Part shown: piece after piece, positions 28,701 through 35,180 of the stretch
How the letters are laid out: every line of letters begins with the position of its first letter
How positions within the stretch are numbered: the first letter of the stretch is position 1
From: Aquimarina amphilecti
GTDB lineage: Bacteria > Bacteroidota > Bacteroidia > Flavobacteriales > Flavobacteriaceae
Direction of reading: 5' to 3'
Assembly: GCF_900109375.1 (NCBI RefSeq)
Contig: NZ_FOAB01000005.1
Coordinates: 475,580 to 539,579 of the forward strand
Length of the DNA stretch: 64,000 nucleotides
The notes under the pieces: generated by a model
The model's database searches: none
What the model saw: only the letters and a program-made list of their open reading frames with translations
What the model was told of the DNA's origin: nothing
Program-made: the position numbers and the translations under genes

Positions 28701-30636
28701 CTGGTATAAGTACACTTATGATGATATGGATAGGATTACTAGTGCATTAGATAATACAAATCGCTATAATCTTAATTTTGTTGATTACGATAAGAATGGA
28801 AATATTACGGCGCTAAGACGCCAAGGGAATAAAAATACTCAAGCTACCAGCTTTGGTACGATGGATAATCTTACTTATTCATATGATGTAGGAAATAAAT
28901 TAAACAAAGTAACCGACACAGGTTTTGCAGGCTTTGGTTTTAAAGACGGCACCAATACCAACAATGATTATACGTATGATGCCAATGGTAATATGAAGTT
29001 GGATCATAATAAAGGGATATCCAGTATTACGTATAATTATCTAGATTTACCTAATAAGGTGACTATTTCTAACAATCAGGGAACTGGAAATATTACCTAC
29101 GTTTATGATGCAACCGGAATGAAGCAAAAGAAAATTGTTTCTGGAGGGAATTCTTTAACAACAGCATATGCTGGCAACTATATATATGAAAATGAACAAT
29201 TAAAATTCTTTAATCACTCAGAAGGGTATATAGAACCAGAAAGTGATGGAACTTTTACTTATATTTACCAATATAAAGATCATCTAGGCAATAACCGATT
29301 AAATTATGCGGATAAAGATAAGGATGGTCAGATAGACGTTCTTAGAAATAACACAGATATAGATGGTGATGGAGATTATGCCCGCGAGATTTTGCAGGAA
29401 AATAACTACTATCCTTTTGGCCTGCAGCATAAGGGGTACAATAACCAAATAATTGGACAGGAACATAAGTACAAATACAACGGTACAGAGTTAACTGAAG
29501 AGTTAGGACTCAACTGGTATGAGATGCCGTTACGTTCTTACGATCCGGCAATCGCCAGATGGAACCGTATTGATCCTGTAGTACATTTTTCTTTATCTAC
29601 CTATAATGCTTTTGATAATAATCCGGTGTTTTATAGTGATCCTTCTGGAGGTAATAGCCAATATTACCATATGGATGATCAGATATTTTCTGAAGGTCGC
29701 CATATGGGCGTACAAGAAAGAAGAGCTATGGGTGGTTCTGGATATGGTGGTTCTACGGCTTATGATTTTGCTGCTACTTTTAATGGATCATTTGGAAGTT
29801 TATCCGCTAGTGATAATAACAACAGATCAGGAGCAGGAAGTTTGAACATAAGTATCGATTGGGATTTTGTGCCTATTGATGGTTCTATTTCATTAGCTTT
29901 TGGCAATGGGGGTTACAATCTGAGTTTTGGATATTATAAAGGTCTTATGGTAGGAGATCCCATGATTTATGGTATTGAACATGGTAACGGTCCCATGACA
30001 TTTGCTAGTGGATTATCAGAAGATAGTGCTTGGCGTGATGTACCATTTGCAGGAAGTGGTATAACTTCTTATGATTGGTTTGCAAAAGGTGATATTGGTA
30101 GAGGATCTTTCTATGCAGCGATGGCAATATCGGATGCAACAGGAATAAAATCATTAGTAACAGGAGTAGGAAAATATCTTCTAAAACAATCTCTAAAGCA
30201 AACAGCTAAAAGTTTTGCGGACAATGCGGTTAATCTTTCAAGAAGTGCGGCTTCAAATAGCTCAAAAGTTGCTGGTTCAGAAGGACTTTTACATATTTCA
30301 TCAGATCTTTATGCATTAAAACCAATAAATGGTTTTACTGATGTTTTAGTTCACGGTAACGCAAGTTCATTAAAAACAAGTATAAGTGAAATAACTAATT
30401 CGTTAGCTAAACAAGGCTTATCGAATACGCCAATTAGGCTTTGTGCCTGTAATGCTGGTGCATTAAGCAATGGTATTGCTCAGAGATTATCTAATGCAAC
30501 TGGTCAATTGGTCATTGCGCCAACAGGTTATTTACATACATTTAATAGTGGTAAGTATAGTATTCAGTCATTTTCTAAACCATTATTAAATTGGAGACCT
30601 TCAACTGGAAGATGGAGAGGTTTTATTCCTAAATAA
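25771..30636 (+). CDS. Rhs polymorphic toxin, DUF6443 N-terminus with possible caspase-like C-terminal tip
   Basis: A 1621-residue protein with signal peptide (MKTLQKIVVVVAVLVTTIVSAQ). It begins with a DUF6443-like domain (TTYQTEVQEG, YSDGLGRTKQSVAVRGG), which is interrupted by about 190 residues before resuming at KPKDIVAHYEYDEFGKQTKSYLPYA (about 290-312). Many YD repeats follow, then the Rhs core (YKYNGTELTEELGLNWYEMPLRSYDPAIARWNRIDP...YNAFDNNP) ending in DPSGG at about 1293. The variable tip (about 1294-1621) ends with a domain containing VLVHGN (H1528) and IRLCACNAG (C1558/C1560). That His-Gly and Cys arrangement is reminiscent of clan CD cysteine peptidases such as CHAT or C80. The toxic activity is inferred, not shown. 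A small immunity-like gene follows after 25 bases. Confidence 0.88.
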   Translation: MKTLQKIVVVVAVLVTTIVSAQTQTENYVKTTTYQTEVQEGQQSQVLESDKIVTVGYSDGLGRTKQSVAVRGGGQKQDTNILDWKDDWTVGIGPTPLFNRCGKVTENERIFGNNPFGEQSLLWKCVNDADRDADGGWNTDYFAIDKNVGYRYIVWVKRTGSQDGTTYHGTQNVNNLNGTANNNPYFWYGDLPNLDTWYLLVGIVHPYTYTGGNSGISGVYDINGNKVKNANDFKWRSNTTTSRFRSYLYYSTDVNTSQYFWNPVITKINGNGEAISQLIEQSKPKDIVAHYEYDEFGKQTKSYLPYASDQTENGAIHTDALSALKSFYNTSKYENTLNPYSETITEASPANRVYEQAAPGGPWGYDKENIQYKNPVYTSYPTNVTFNKRWAAKGIFYVPGQGTPPDETIITNPLLSNSYLWLYFDAGKLKLKIKTSTADGLKKLATGKLRKLDVVPAIEYLDMGYIKDAAGNNTDYKIAIEDNYVVVTAINQNPRLINAGINTSSDHNLNQLQVLTGYDEIYSTNTTTKAAYGLNTNAEVHRFDVVMLNGNSQTPSLVSNGTYAAGQLTKNITKNENWTVNDGNDKTAETFTDKNGNVVLSRGYNNSVAHDTYNVYDDFGNLTYVIPPKVTVSNGVSSTELSELCYQYKYDDQNRLIEKKIPGKGWEYIVYNKLNQPVMTQDANQRAKSPKEWLFTKYDEFGRVAFTGELKNNASRVSLQNSANSNAYTQSVSKTTSPLSLAGTPVYYTNDAIPHVFTQILTIHYYDDYTFDRDGMDKPTSVLGVATTNATKGLSTGSKVRVLGTNSWITSVIAYDQRGRNIWGGSRNRYLNTIDKSETQLDFVGKPLMVKTTHNKDSNLAIVTTDTFTYDHMGRLLTQKQIINNQPEELLAKLEYDDLGQLVQKKVGNAEQAPLQTIDYTYNVRGWMTKINDPSALGHDLFGYKVNYNKPTHGATSLYNGNISEVEWKSASDNALRWYKYTYDDMDRITSALDNTNRYNLNFVDYDKNGNITALRRQGNKNTQATSFGTMDNLTYSYDVGNKLNKVTDTGFAGFGFKDGTNTNNDYTYDANGNMKLDHNKGISSITYNYLDLPNKVTISNNQGTGNITYVYDATGMKQKKIVSGGNSLTTAYAGNYIYENEQLKFFNHSEGYIEPESDGTFTYIYQYKDHLGNNRLNYADKDKDGQIDVLRNNTDIDGDGDYAREILQENNYYPFGLQHKGYNNQIIGQEHKYKYNGTELTEELGLNWYEMPLRSYDPAIARWNRIDPVVHFSLSTYNAFDNNPVFYSDPSGGNSQYYHMDDQIFSEGRHMGVQERRAMGGSGYGGSTAYDFAATFNGSFGSLSASDNNNRSGAGSLNISIDWDFVPIDGSISLAFGNGGYNLSFGYYKGLMVGDPMIYGIEHGNGPMTFASGLSEDSAWRDVPFAGSGITSYDWFAKGDIGRGSFYAAMAISDATGIKSLVTGVGKYLLKQSLKQTAKSFADNAVNLSRSAASNSSKVAGSEGLLHISSDLYALKPINGFTDVLVHGNASSLKTSISEITNSLAKQGLSNTPIRLCACNAGALSNGIAQRLSNATGQLVIAPTGYLHTFNSGKYSIQSFSKPLLNWRPSTGRWRGFIPK

Positions 30637-30661
30637 ATTTCTTAAATTAAACGTAATAAAT

Positions 30662-31033
30662 ATGAAAAAGCATATAGTTAAAGATATTTTGAATTACATT
30701 TTAACTGAAAATGATATAATAAAGCCAGATTTAATTAATGCAAGTAATTATAAAGATGCCAATGAAGTAATTAATTATTTAAAAAAAGGAGGTAAAATAT
30801 CTACTGTCTCTAGTGAAAGACAATGTGAGTATTGTGGGGAATTAGCAGGGTCAATAAATTATTATACCGATGGAACTTGGGTTTGGCCCGAATGGTTATC
30901 TCATTATGTAATTAAGCATCAAATAAAATTACCATTTGATTTTGTAGAACAGATAATAAATAATAATTATGATGGAGAATTAGTCCAGAAAATAGTAAAT
31001 CAAGAATTGGAAATACAATTTTATGAGGAGTGA
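30662..31033 (+). CDS. Candidate immunity protein for the Rhs toxin
   Basis: A 123-residue acidic cytosolic protein directly downstream of the Rhs toxin gene, the position expected for its immunity partner. The N-terminal half is helical. The centre contains CEYCGE (about 58-63), then YYTDGTWVWPEWLSHYVIKH (about 70-89). C-x2-C plus His residues could bind a metal, but a ligand set is not established. The TDGxWxWPxxLxHYV block recurs in small proteins beside polymorphic toxins, as far as I recall. Assignment rests mainly on position and size. Codon use is AT-rich like the toxin tip, suggesting both arrived as a cassette. Confidence 0.7.
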   Translation: MKKHIVKDILNYILTENDIIKPDLINASNYKDANEVINYLKKGGKISTVSSERQCEYCGELAGSINYYTDGTWVWPEWLSHYVIKHQIKLPFDFVEQIINNNYDGELVQKIVNQELEIQFYEE

Positions 31034-31042
31034 TTATACCCC

Positions 31043-31060
31043 TGTCTCGTCCTAAAAAAA
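31043..31060 (+). repeat. Direct repeat copy 1, 18 bp
   Basis: TGTCTCGTCCTAAAAAAA occurs here and identically at 32057-32074, where it encodes the last codons and stop of the RAYT transposase. A weaker related block (15 of 18 bases matching bases 31050-31067) follows at 31081-31098. Confidence 0.85.
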
Positions 31061-31131
31061 GTTTACATATTTTATATTAATCCTAAAATAGATTTACAAC
31101 TTGGCGGGTATGAGTAAGAACTATTAGATAA

Positions 31132-31146
31132 TAAATAACCAGTTAC
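31132..31146 (+). repeat. Direct repeat copy 1, 15 bp
   Basis: TAAATAACCAGTTAC occurs here and again at 32082-32096. Each copy forms the start of a hairpin that ends CTGGTTTTTT. Confidence 0.85.
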
Positions 31147-31168
31147 GATGTATGTTGTGGCTGGTTTT
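31138..31168 (+). terminator. Terminator hairpin after the immunity gene
   Basis: A 6-bp stem (AACCAG / CTGGTT) with a long loop and a T run lies about 105 bases after the immunity stop and just before the convergent XRE remnant. A matching structure follows the RAYT gene. Confidence 0.55.
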
Positions 31169-31169
31169 T

Positions 31170-31379
31170 TTATTGAGCTAGTTTTTGTACTTTTCTTTTG
31201 GTTAAAAATGCATCAATAAATGTTTTGACCAGATGCTTATCTTCTTTGTCTAATAACTGTACTTCTTTAAATTGTTGTAAAAGTTCTTTGTCGGTAATCT
31301 GCTCTTCATTACCACCACTGATTAAATAATCAACTGTAGTTCCTAGAGTTGTTGCTATTTTTTGCAACCCCCGCTCCCG
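31170..31379 (-). pseudogene. 5'-truncated XRE-family regulator remnant
   Basis: The minus-strand frame encodes about 65-69 residues reading ERGLQKIATTLGTTVDYLISGG and then a Lys/Leu-rich helix. This is the end of an XRE/Cro-type HTH domain (last helix, LxxIAxxLGxxVDYLLxG) plus its C-terminal tail. The recognition helices are missing; a TAG stop lies in frame at 31382-31380 and upstream sequence shows no HTH. The fragment therefore has no DNA-binding domain and is best read as a pseudogene. It sits between the immunity gene and the RAYT, typical of debris downstream of Rhs loci. A short translated product starting at TTG 31367 cannot be excluded. Confidence 0.7.
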
Positions 31380-31441
31380 CTAGTTTGTAACTAGTGGCGA
31401 TAAAGATTGGCTGGTAAAATTAAATAATAAAAAGATAAAGC

Positions 31442-31474
31442 AAAAAGCTACTACACTTATAATAGTAGCTTTTT
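31442..31474 (+). repeat. Inverted repeat just upstream of the RAYT gene
   Basis: A perfect 12-bp inverted repeat (AAAAAGCTACTA / TAGTAGCTTTTT) with a 9-base loop ends 13 bases before the GTG start of the transposase. It could be a terminator protecting the gene from read-through, or a hairpin recognised by the transposase. Confidence 0.7.
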
Positions 31475-31487
31475 GTATTTTGGTAAA

Positions 31488-32069
31488 GTGAGTAGAAACT
31501 ATAAATTTCATAATAAGTCGGGGTTATATTTTGTAAGTTTTGCTACCGTTTATTGGATAGATGTTTTTACTAGAGAAAAATACCTATCTATTCTTGCACA
31601 AAGTATTGATTATTGTAGAAAAGAAAAAAGTATGGAGGTATATGCATATTGTTTTATACCCAGTCATATTCATTTAGTTTTTCGTTCTGGTAATGATGAT
31701 CCTTCTGGGTTGATACGCGACTTTAAAAAATATACGGCTAAAAAAGTAATACAAGCAATAGAAAATAACCCACAAGAAAGTAGGAAAGAATGGTTGTTAT
31801 GGATGTTCGAAAAAGCAGGTAAGAATAATGTTACAGTTACCAATAGGCAATTCTGGCAGCAGCATAACAAACCTATAGAGCTATGGACGGATAAGGTGAT
31901 ACAGCAAAAAATAGATTATATCCATACTAATCCTGTGGGGTCTGGTTTTGTAAGCGATCCTGTAGATTGGAAATATAGCAGTGCCAGAAATTATCAGGAT
32001 GATCATACTATCCTAGAAATTGATAGTGATGGTTTTCTGTTAGGATTAACTAAATATGTCTCGTCCTAA
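31488..32069 (+). CDS. REP-associated tyrosine transposase (Y1/IS200-like, RAYT)
   Basis: A 193-residue single-strand DNA transposase of the HUH/Y1 superfamily. It opens VSRNYKFHNKSGLYFVSFATVYWIDVF, the canonical RAYT start, so the GTG at 31488 is chosen over an in-frame TTG five codons earlier. The metal-binding HxH is in CFIPSHIHLVF, and the candidate catalytic tyrosine is in KIDYIHTNPV. RAYTs are usually domesticated single-copy genes that process REP-like palindromes. A hairpin precedes the gene and a palindromic element follows about 90 bases after it. The last residues (KYVSS) are encoded by an 18-bp repeat also present upstream at 31043. Confidence 0.88.
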   Translation: MSRNYKFHNKSGLYFVSFATVYWIDVFTREKYLSILAQSIDYCRKEKSMEVYAYCFIPSHIHLVFRSGNDDPSGLIRDFKKYTAKKVIQAIENNPQESRKEWLLWMFEKAGKNNVTVTNRQFWQQHNKPIELWTDKVIQQKIDYIHTNPVGSGFVSDPVDWKYSSARNYQDDHTILEIDSDGFLLGLTKYVSS

Positions 32070-32074
32070 AAAAA
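32057..32074 (+). repeat. Direct repeat copy 2, 18 bp
   Basis: TGTCTCGTCCTAAAAAAA, identical to 31043-31060, spans the final codons and stop of the RAYT gene. Confidence 0.85.
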
Positions 32075-32081
32075 TAAATAG

Positions 32082-32096
32082 TAAATAACCAGTTAC
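32082..32096 (+). repeat. Direct repeat copy 2, 15 bp
   Basis: TAAATAACCAGTTAC, identical to 31132-31146, leads into the terminator hairpin after the RAYT gene. Confidence 0.85.
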
Positions 32097-32119
32097 ATTG
32101 ATTTGTACCTGGTTTTTTG
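32088..32119 (+). terminator. Terminator hairpin after the RAYT gene
   Basis: AACCAG pairs with CTGGTT (32109-32114) and is followed by a T-rich tail, mirroring the hairpin after the immunity gene. Confidence 0.55.
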
Positions 32120-32155
32120 TTTTGTGAAGGATTATTTTTATTAAAGAATATCGGA

Positions 32156-32214
32156 CTTTGGCTGCGCTCAGCCCTCGAATTACGGTTTATTCCGAACCCT
32201 GAGCAGAGCCGAAG
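32156..32214. repeat. REP-like imperfect palindrome
   Basis: Two 22-base arms (32156-32177 and 32193-32214) match as reverse complements at 16 of 22 positions. They are GC-rich against an AT-rich background (GGCTGCGCTCAGCCC and GAACCCTGAGCAGAGCCG). Elements with this TCGGCT(G/C)xGCTCAG core are frequent intergenic palindromes in flavobacterial genomes, to my recollection. The position next to a RAYT fits a REP substrate. Confidence 0.65.
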
Positions 32215-32592
32215 GGAGAAATATAAATATTCATACGAAATTCGATAATGATTTTATGGTACTAATTTTAGGGGTTAAACTTCTCTTAGCTATTGTGCCA
32301 GTCATAGAATAACTAAGATTATAAAAGGCAATTTCTTGTAGTTGTTAACAACAATATTAATATTGTAAACTATTTTCTTCTTTTTTAACATTTTATTTAA
32401 TTAAGGATCAGTACATTGCATTGTGTAACACAAAAAGTGTACAACGAATGCTATGGGGATAGCAGCATTGTAATTTTTATAAAAATCAAATATTTGTTTA
32501 TCGTAATACAGTAGAGAAGGACGTCTACTGGTACACAATAGTTTTATAAAAGTTGACAATATAGTTGTATTTAACCAACAAAAAAGTAATCA
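32215..32592 (+). other. Intergenic region upstream of the PD40 gene
   Basis: About 380 AT-rich bases with no credible gene. A short hairpin (GCTAT-GGGG-ATAGC) lies near 32451-32464. No exact TAnnTTTG promoter was found close to the ATG at 32593. Confidence 0.4.
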
Positions 32593-33777
32593 ATGACATT
32601 GCAAAAAAACCTTTTGGGGCTGGTTTTTTTCTTTCTTTTGAATTCAACATTTTCTCAACAAAAGCAATTAGCAATCGCTAATGAAACTCAATACGAATAT
32701 GCTTTTGCAGAAACAGCCAACTTAAAAAACAATAACGCTACTCCTATGGTAGCCGTATCATCAATCCGTTCAGAAAGCTCATTAGAGACTAAGGGGCATA
32801 ATTTTGTATCAGAGGATTTGCCTACAGAATCTAGTACTTCGGCAAATTTTATCATAGAATCATTACCGATTAATTCTAAAAACTCGGATTATGCACCTAG
32901 TTTTTATAAAGGTGAATTAGTGTTTGCTTCTTCTCGTAATGCTAAGTCTATGTCTGTTATTCTACAGGAAAAAACGAATGAACCTTTTCTGGATTTATAC
33001 AGAACCAGTAAAAACATTCCTGACAAAGGGATAGAGAAATTAAAAGGCGCTATTAATACTAAGTTTCATGAATCTTCGGCTGTTTTTAGCCCAGATGGAA
33101 AAACGGTATATTTTACTAGAAACAATTACTCTAAGAGAAAATTTAAAAGAAATACCAAAGGCTGTGTATTATTAAAAATATATAAAGCAACGTACGAAAA
33201 CGGTAAATGGAAACATGTAAAAGAACTTCCATTTAACAGCGATGAATACTCTACTGCGCATCCAGCATTATCTCCAGATGGTAAATACCTTTACTTTGCC
33301 AGTGATATGCCAGGAAGTTATGGTAAATCAGATATTTATGTAGTAGCAGTTAATGAAGATGGAAGTTACGGCACTCCAGAAAACTTAGGAGGTCTTATTA
33401 ATTCTGCCGGGAGAGAAACGTTTCCACACGTGAGTGACACAGGTAAATTGTTTTTTGCTAGTGATGGACACGTAGGTTTTGGTGGTCTTGATATTTTTAT
33501 GGTATTACCGAATCGACAACGTTCTGGTTGGCAAGTGTATAATATGGGAGCACCAATCAATAGTGCAGCGGATGATTTTACCTTTATTATTGATGAAGAA
33601 AACAAAATGGGATATTTTGCTAGTAATCGTGGAGGTGGTAGAGGAGGAGATGATATCTATGGTTTTAGACAGATGATCTCATTAGAAAAGTATAGAGATT
33701 ATATGCCTAAGGTTAAACATAAGATTAAAAGACATATGGATATCAAACCTATTTCTGAGGAGATTACATCTTTCTAA
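32593..33777 (+). CDS. Secreted PD40 beta-propeller protein
   Basis: A 394-residue protein with signal peptide (MTLQKNLLGLVFFFLLNSTFSQQ). An extended linker (about 25-90) is followed by WD40-like/PD40 propeller blades: AVFSPDGKTVYFTRNNYSK (about 160-178), PALSPDGKYLYFASDMPGSYGKSDIYVV (about 222-249), PHVSDTGKLFFASDGHVGFGGLDIFMV (about 278-304) and a final blade with GYFASNRGGGRGGDDIYGF. This matches the N-terminal half of Bacteroidota PD40-OmpA proteins. The peptidoglycan-binding OmpA domain is absent, so the protein is short for that family. It ends with a basic tail. The knottin-like peptide gene starts 132 bases downstream on the same strand; whether they share a transcript is unknown. Confidence 0.82.
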   Translation: MTLQKNLLGLVFFFLLNSTFSQQKQLAIANETQYEYAFAETANLKNNNATPMVAVSSIRSESSLETKGHNFVSEDLPTESSTSANFIIESLPINSKNSDYAPSFYKGELVFASSRNAKSMSVILQEKTNEPFLDLYRTSKNIPDKGIEKLKGAINTKFHESSAVFSPDGKTVYFTRNNYSKRKFKRNTKGCVLLKIYKATYENGKWKHVKELPFNSDEYSTAHPALSPDGKYLYFASDMPGSYGKSDIYVVAVNEDGSYGTPENLGGLINSAGRETFPHVSDTGKLFFASDGHVGFGGLDIFMVLPNRQRSGWQVYNMGAPINSAADDFTFIIDEENKMGYFASNRGGGRGGDDIYGFRQMISLEKYRDYMPKVKHKIKRHMDIKPISEEITSF

Positions 33778-33869
33778 TAAAAAATAATCAAAACCAACTG
33801 TTCTTTAAGAATTGTTAAACAGGGAATTTTTCTGTTAAAAAATAACAATTAACATAGATTGAAATTGTA

Positions 33870-33914
33870 AACATAATATATTGTTGTTATTAACCTTAAC
33901 AAATATATTATGTT
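33870..33914 (+). promoter_or_regulatory. Start-codon-covering hairpin of the cysteine-rich peptide gene
   Basis: Bases 33870-33882 and 33902-33914 form a perfect 13-bp inverted repeat (AACATAATATATT / AATATATTATGTT) with a 19-base loop. The 3' arm contains the ATG at 33910-33912, so the folded mRNA would hide the start codon and its upstream flank. A low-stability, AU-only stem with one G-C pair could melt under warmth, ligand or ribosome binding. This is inference from pairing alone. Confidence 0.6.
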
Positions 33915-34110
33915 CAAAAAAATTTCAAAGATCGACGGCATTCAAGTATTAAACAAATCTGTACAAAAAGGGATTAATGGTGGATTCTATTTTGATGGAG
34001 AGTATGGAGAATGCCCTACTCCTAATTCCTTTTTTTGTGGAGTTCCTGATCACATTTGCTGTAACGGTCTATGCGTATTACCAGAGCATCCAGCTTGTGG
34101 TCTTTTTTAA
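33910..34110 (+). CDS. Double-glycine-leader, knottin-like cysteine-rich peptide precursor
   Basis: A 66-residue precursor. Residues 1-25 form a leader with charged helix and terminal KGINGG, matching the double-glycine leaders of Bacteroidota natural-product/bacteriocin-like precursors; C39-type peptidase transporters cut after such GG. The 41-residue core holds six cysteines (35, 43, 50, 51, 55, 63) with spacing C-x7-C-x6-CC-x3-C-x7-C. That fits the inhibitor-cystine-knot order C-C-CC-C-C known mainly from eukaryotic toxins and protease inhibitors. No transporter, peptidase or oxidase gene is adjacent in the window. A strong terminator follows, and a hairpin covers the start codon. Function (antimicrobial, inhibitor or signal) is unknown, and lack of a known family name is noted. 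Confidence 0.78.
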   Translation: MFKKISKIDGIQVLNKSVQKGINGGFYFDGEYGECPTPNSFFCGVPDHICCNGLCVLPEHPACGLF

Positions 34111-34118
34111 AACAATCA

Positions 34119-34151
34119 AAAAGTAAAGCGAACTAAGTTCGCTTTACTTTT
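34119..34151 (+). terminator. Terminator after the cysteine-rich peptide gene
   Basis: A perfect 15-bp stem (AAAAGTAAAGCGAAC / GTTCGCTTTACTTTT) with a 3-base loop lies 8 bases after the stop. Its strength and closeness indicate that the peptide message ends here. Confidence 0.92.
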
Positions 34152-34190
34152 GTCTTAATAGGTACTTTCTTTTTTTAAGAGTGTATTTTA

Positions 34191-35075
34191 CTATAGTGAT
34201 TTTTTCAATTCTTTGACTTTATCCACAATTCTTTGGTCCTTATTAAAATCCAGAGAACGTTCATAGTTACGGATAGCATCTGGTAGTTTATTGGTTACTG
34301 CTAGTTTATTGGCGAGACTTATATACCCATCCGCCTCTTTAGGAAATAATAAAGTATTAAATTTTAGTATTTCTATAGCATCCGTTTGTTTACCAGCAAA
34401 AAACAACACATTAGCGTAGGTATTTAATTCATACATGCTTTCTGTGATATCCTTTAACTCCTTTACTACGCTTTCTGAATTCTCGGATAAAAAATCAGAT
34501 CCTTTTGTAGTAATAATAGTATTCATTTTAGTTACGGAGTAGTAGTTCGGAGTATAACTTCCAGATAGGATATTTTTAATATCTTCCTCAATGGTTGTTT
34601 TAGGAGATTCTACAATACGCTGTACTTCTTTGCCATCTTTATAAAATATAAATGTTGGCACTCTATGAATGTTTAAACCTTCGTGCTCACCTCCAGCACT
34701 CTGTTTGTAATGTTCGCGATCTGCATCTACCGCGATTGTAGTTAATCTGTTTAGCGGAAAGTTAGCTGCTTGTAGAACTTTATAAAATTTAGGCACTTCT
34801 CTCTTGCTATCTCCACACCAGGTTCCCATAAATATTTTGATAGTATAGTTTGGCAAGTCTGTTTTTATAGAGTTTATTACTTGTTCATTAGGAGTATAGG
34901 ACTCATAATTTTTAGAGAACCAAGTGCCATATGGAGCTGTGTTTAATTTTTCGAAATTAATTTTTCCCGTGAGATTAGAGGTTCCTTTAGCGTTCGTTAT
35001 TTCTTGATTAAATGATTGCGAATAGGTATGCGTAGTGATTGATAATAAAATCAATAATTGTATGATTATTTTCAT
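34191..35075 (-). CDS. Periplasmic thioredoxin-like protein with TPR tail
   Basis: A 294-residue protein; the ATG at 35075 starts a proper signal peptide (MKIIIQLLILLSITTHTYSQ) and is preferred to an upstream in-frame ATG. The thioredoxin-like fold spans about 60-170: YTIKIFMGTWCGDSKREVPKFY, then VDADRE and RVPTFIFYKDGKEV with the cis-proline. The active site reads WCGDS, with one cysteine where classical thioredoxins have CxxC. The C-terminal 120 residues contain TPR-like helices (YANVLFFAGKQTDAIEILKFNTLLFP, DGYISLANKLAVTNKLPDAIRNYERSLDF). A monothiol redox or peroxide-linked role in the periplasm is inferred. It lies 105 bases downstream of the DUF1573 gene on the same strand. Confidence 0.82.
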   Translation of the reverse strand: MKIIIQLLILLSITTHTYSQSFNQEITNAKGTSNLTGKINFEKLNTAPYGTWFSKNYESYTPNEQVINSIKTDLPNYTIKIFMGTWCGDSKREVPKFYKVLQAANFPLNRLTTIAVDADREHYKQSAGGEHEGLNIHRVPTFIFYKDGKEVQRIVESPKTTIEEDIKNILSGSYTPNYYSVTKMNTIITTKGSDFLSENSESVVKELKDITESMYELNTYANVLFFAGKQTDAIEILKFNTLLFPKEADGYISLANKLAVTNKLPDAIRNYERSLDFNKDQRIVDKVKELKKSL

Positions 35076-35180
35076 TAGAGTAGGATTATAGGATGTATTC
35101 TTTATGATAATATATGACCAACCCAAGTTTTTATAGAATTTGATTATTATCTATGATACTTGGGTTGGAGATATAGTGTT

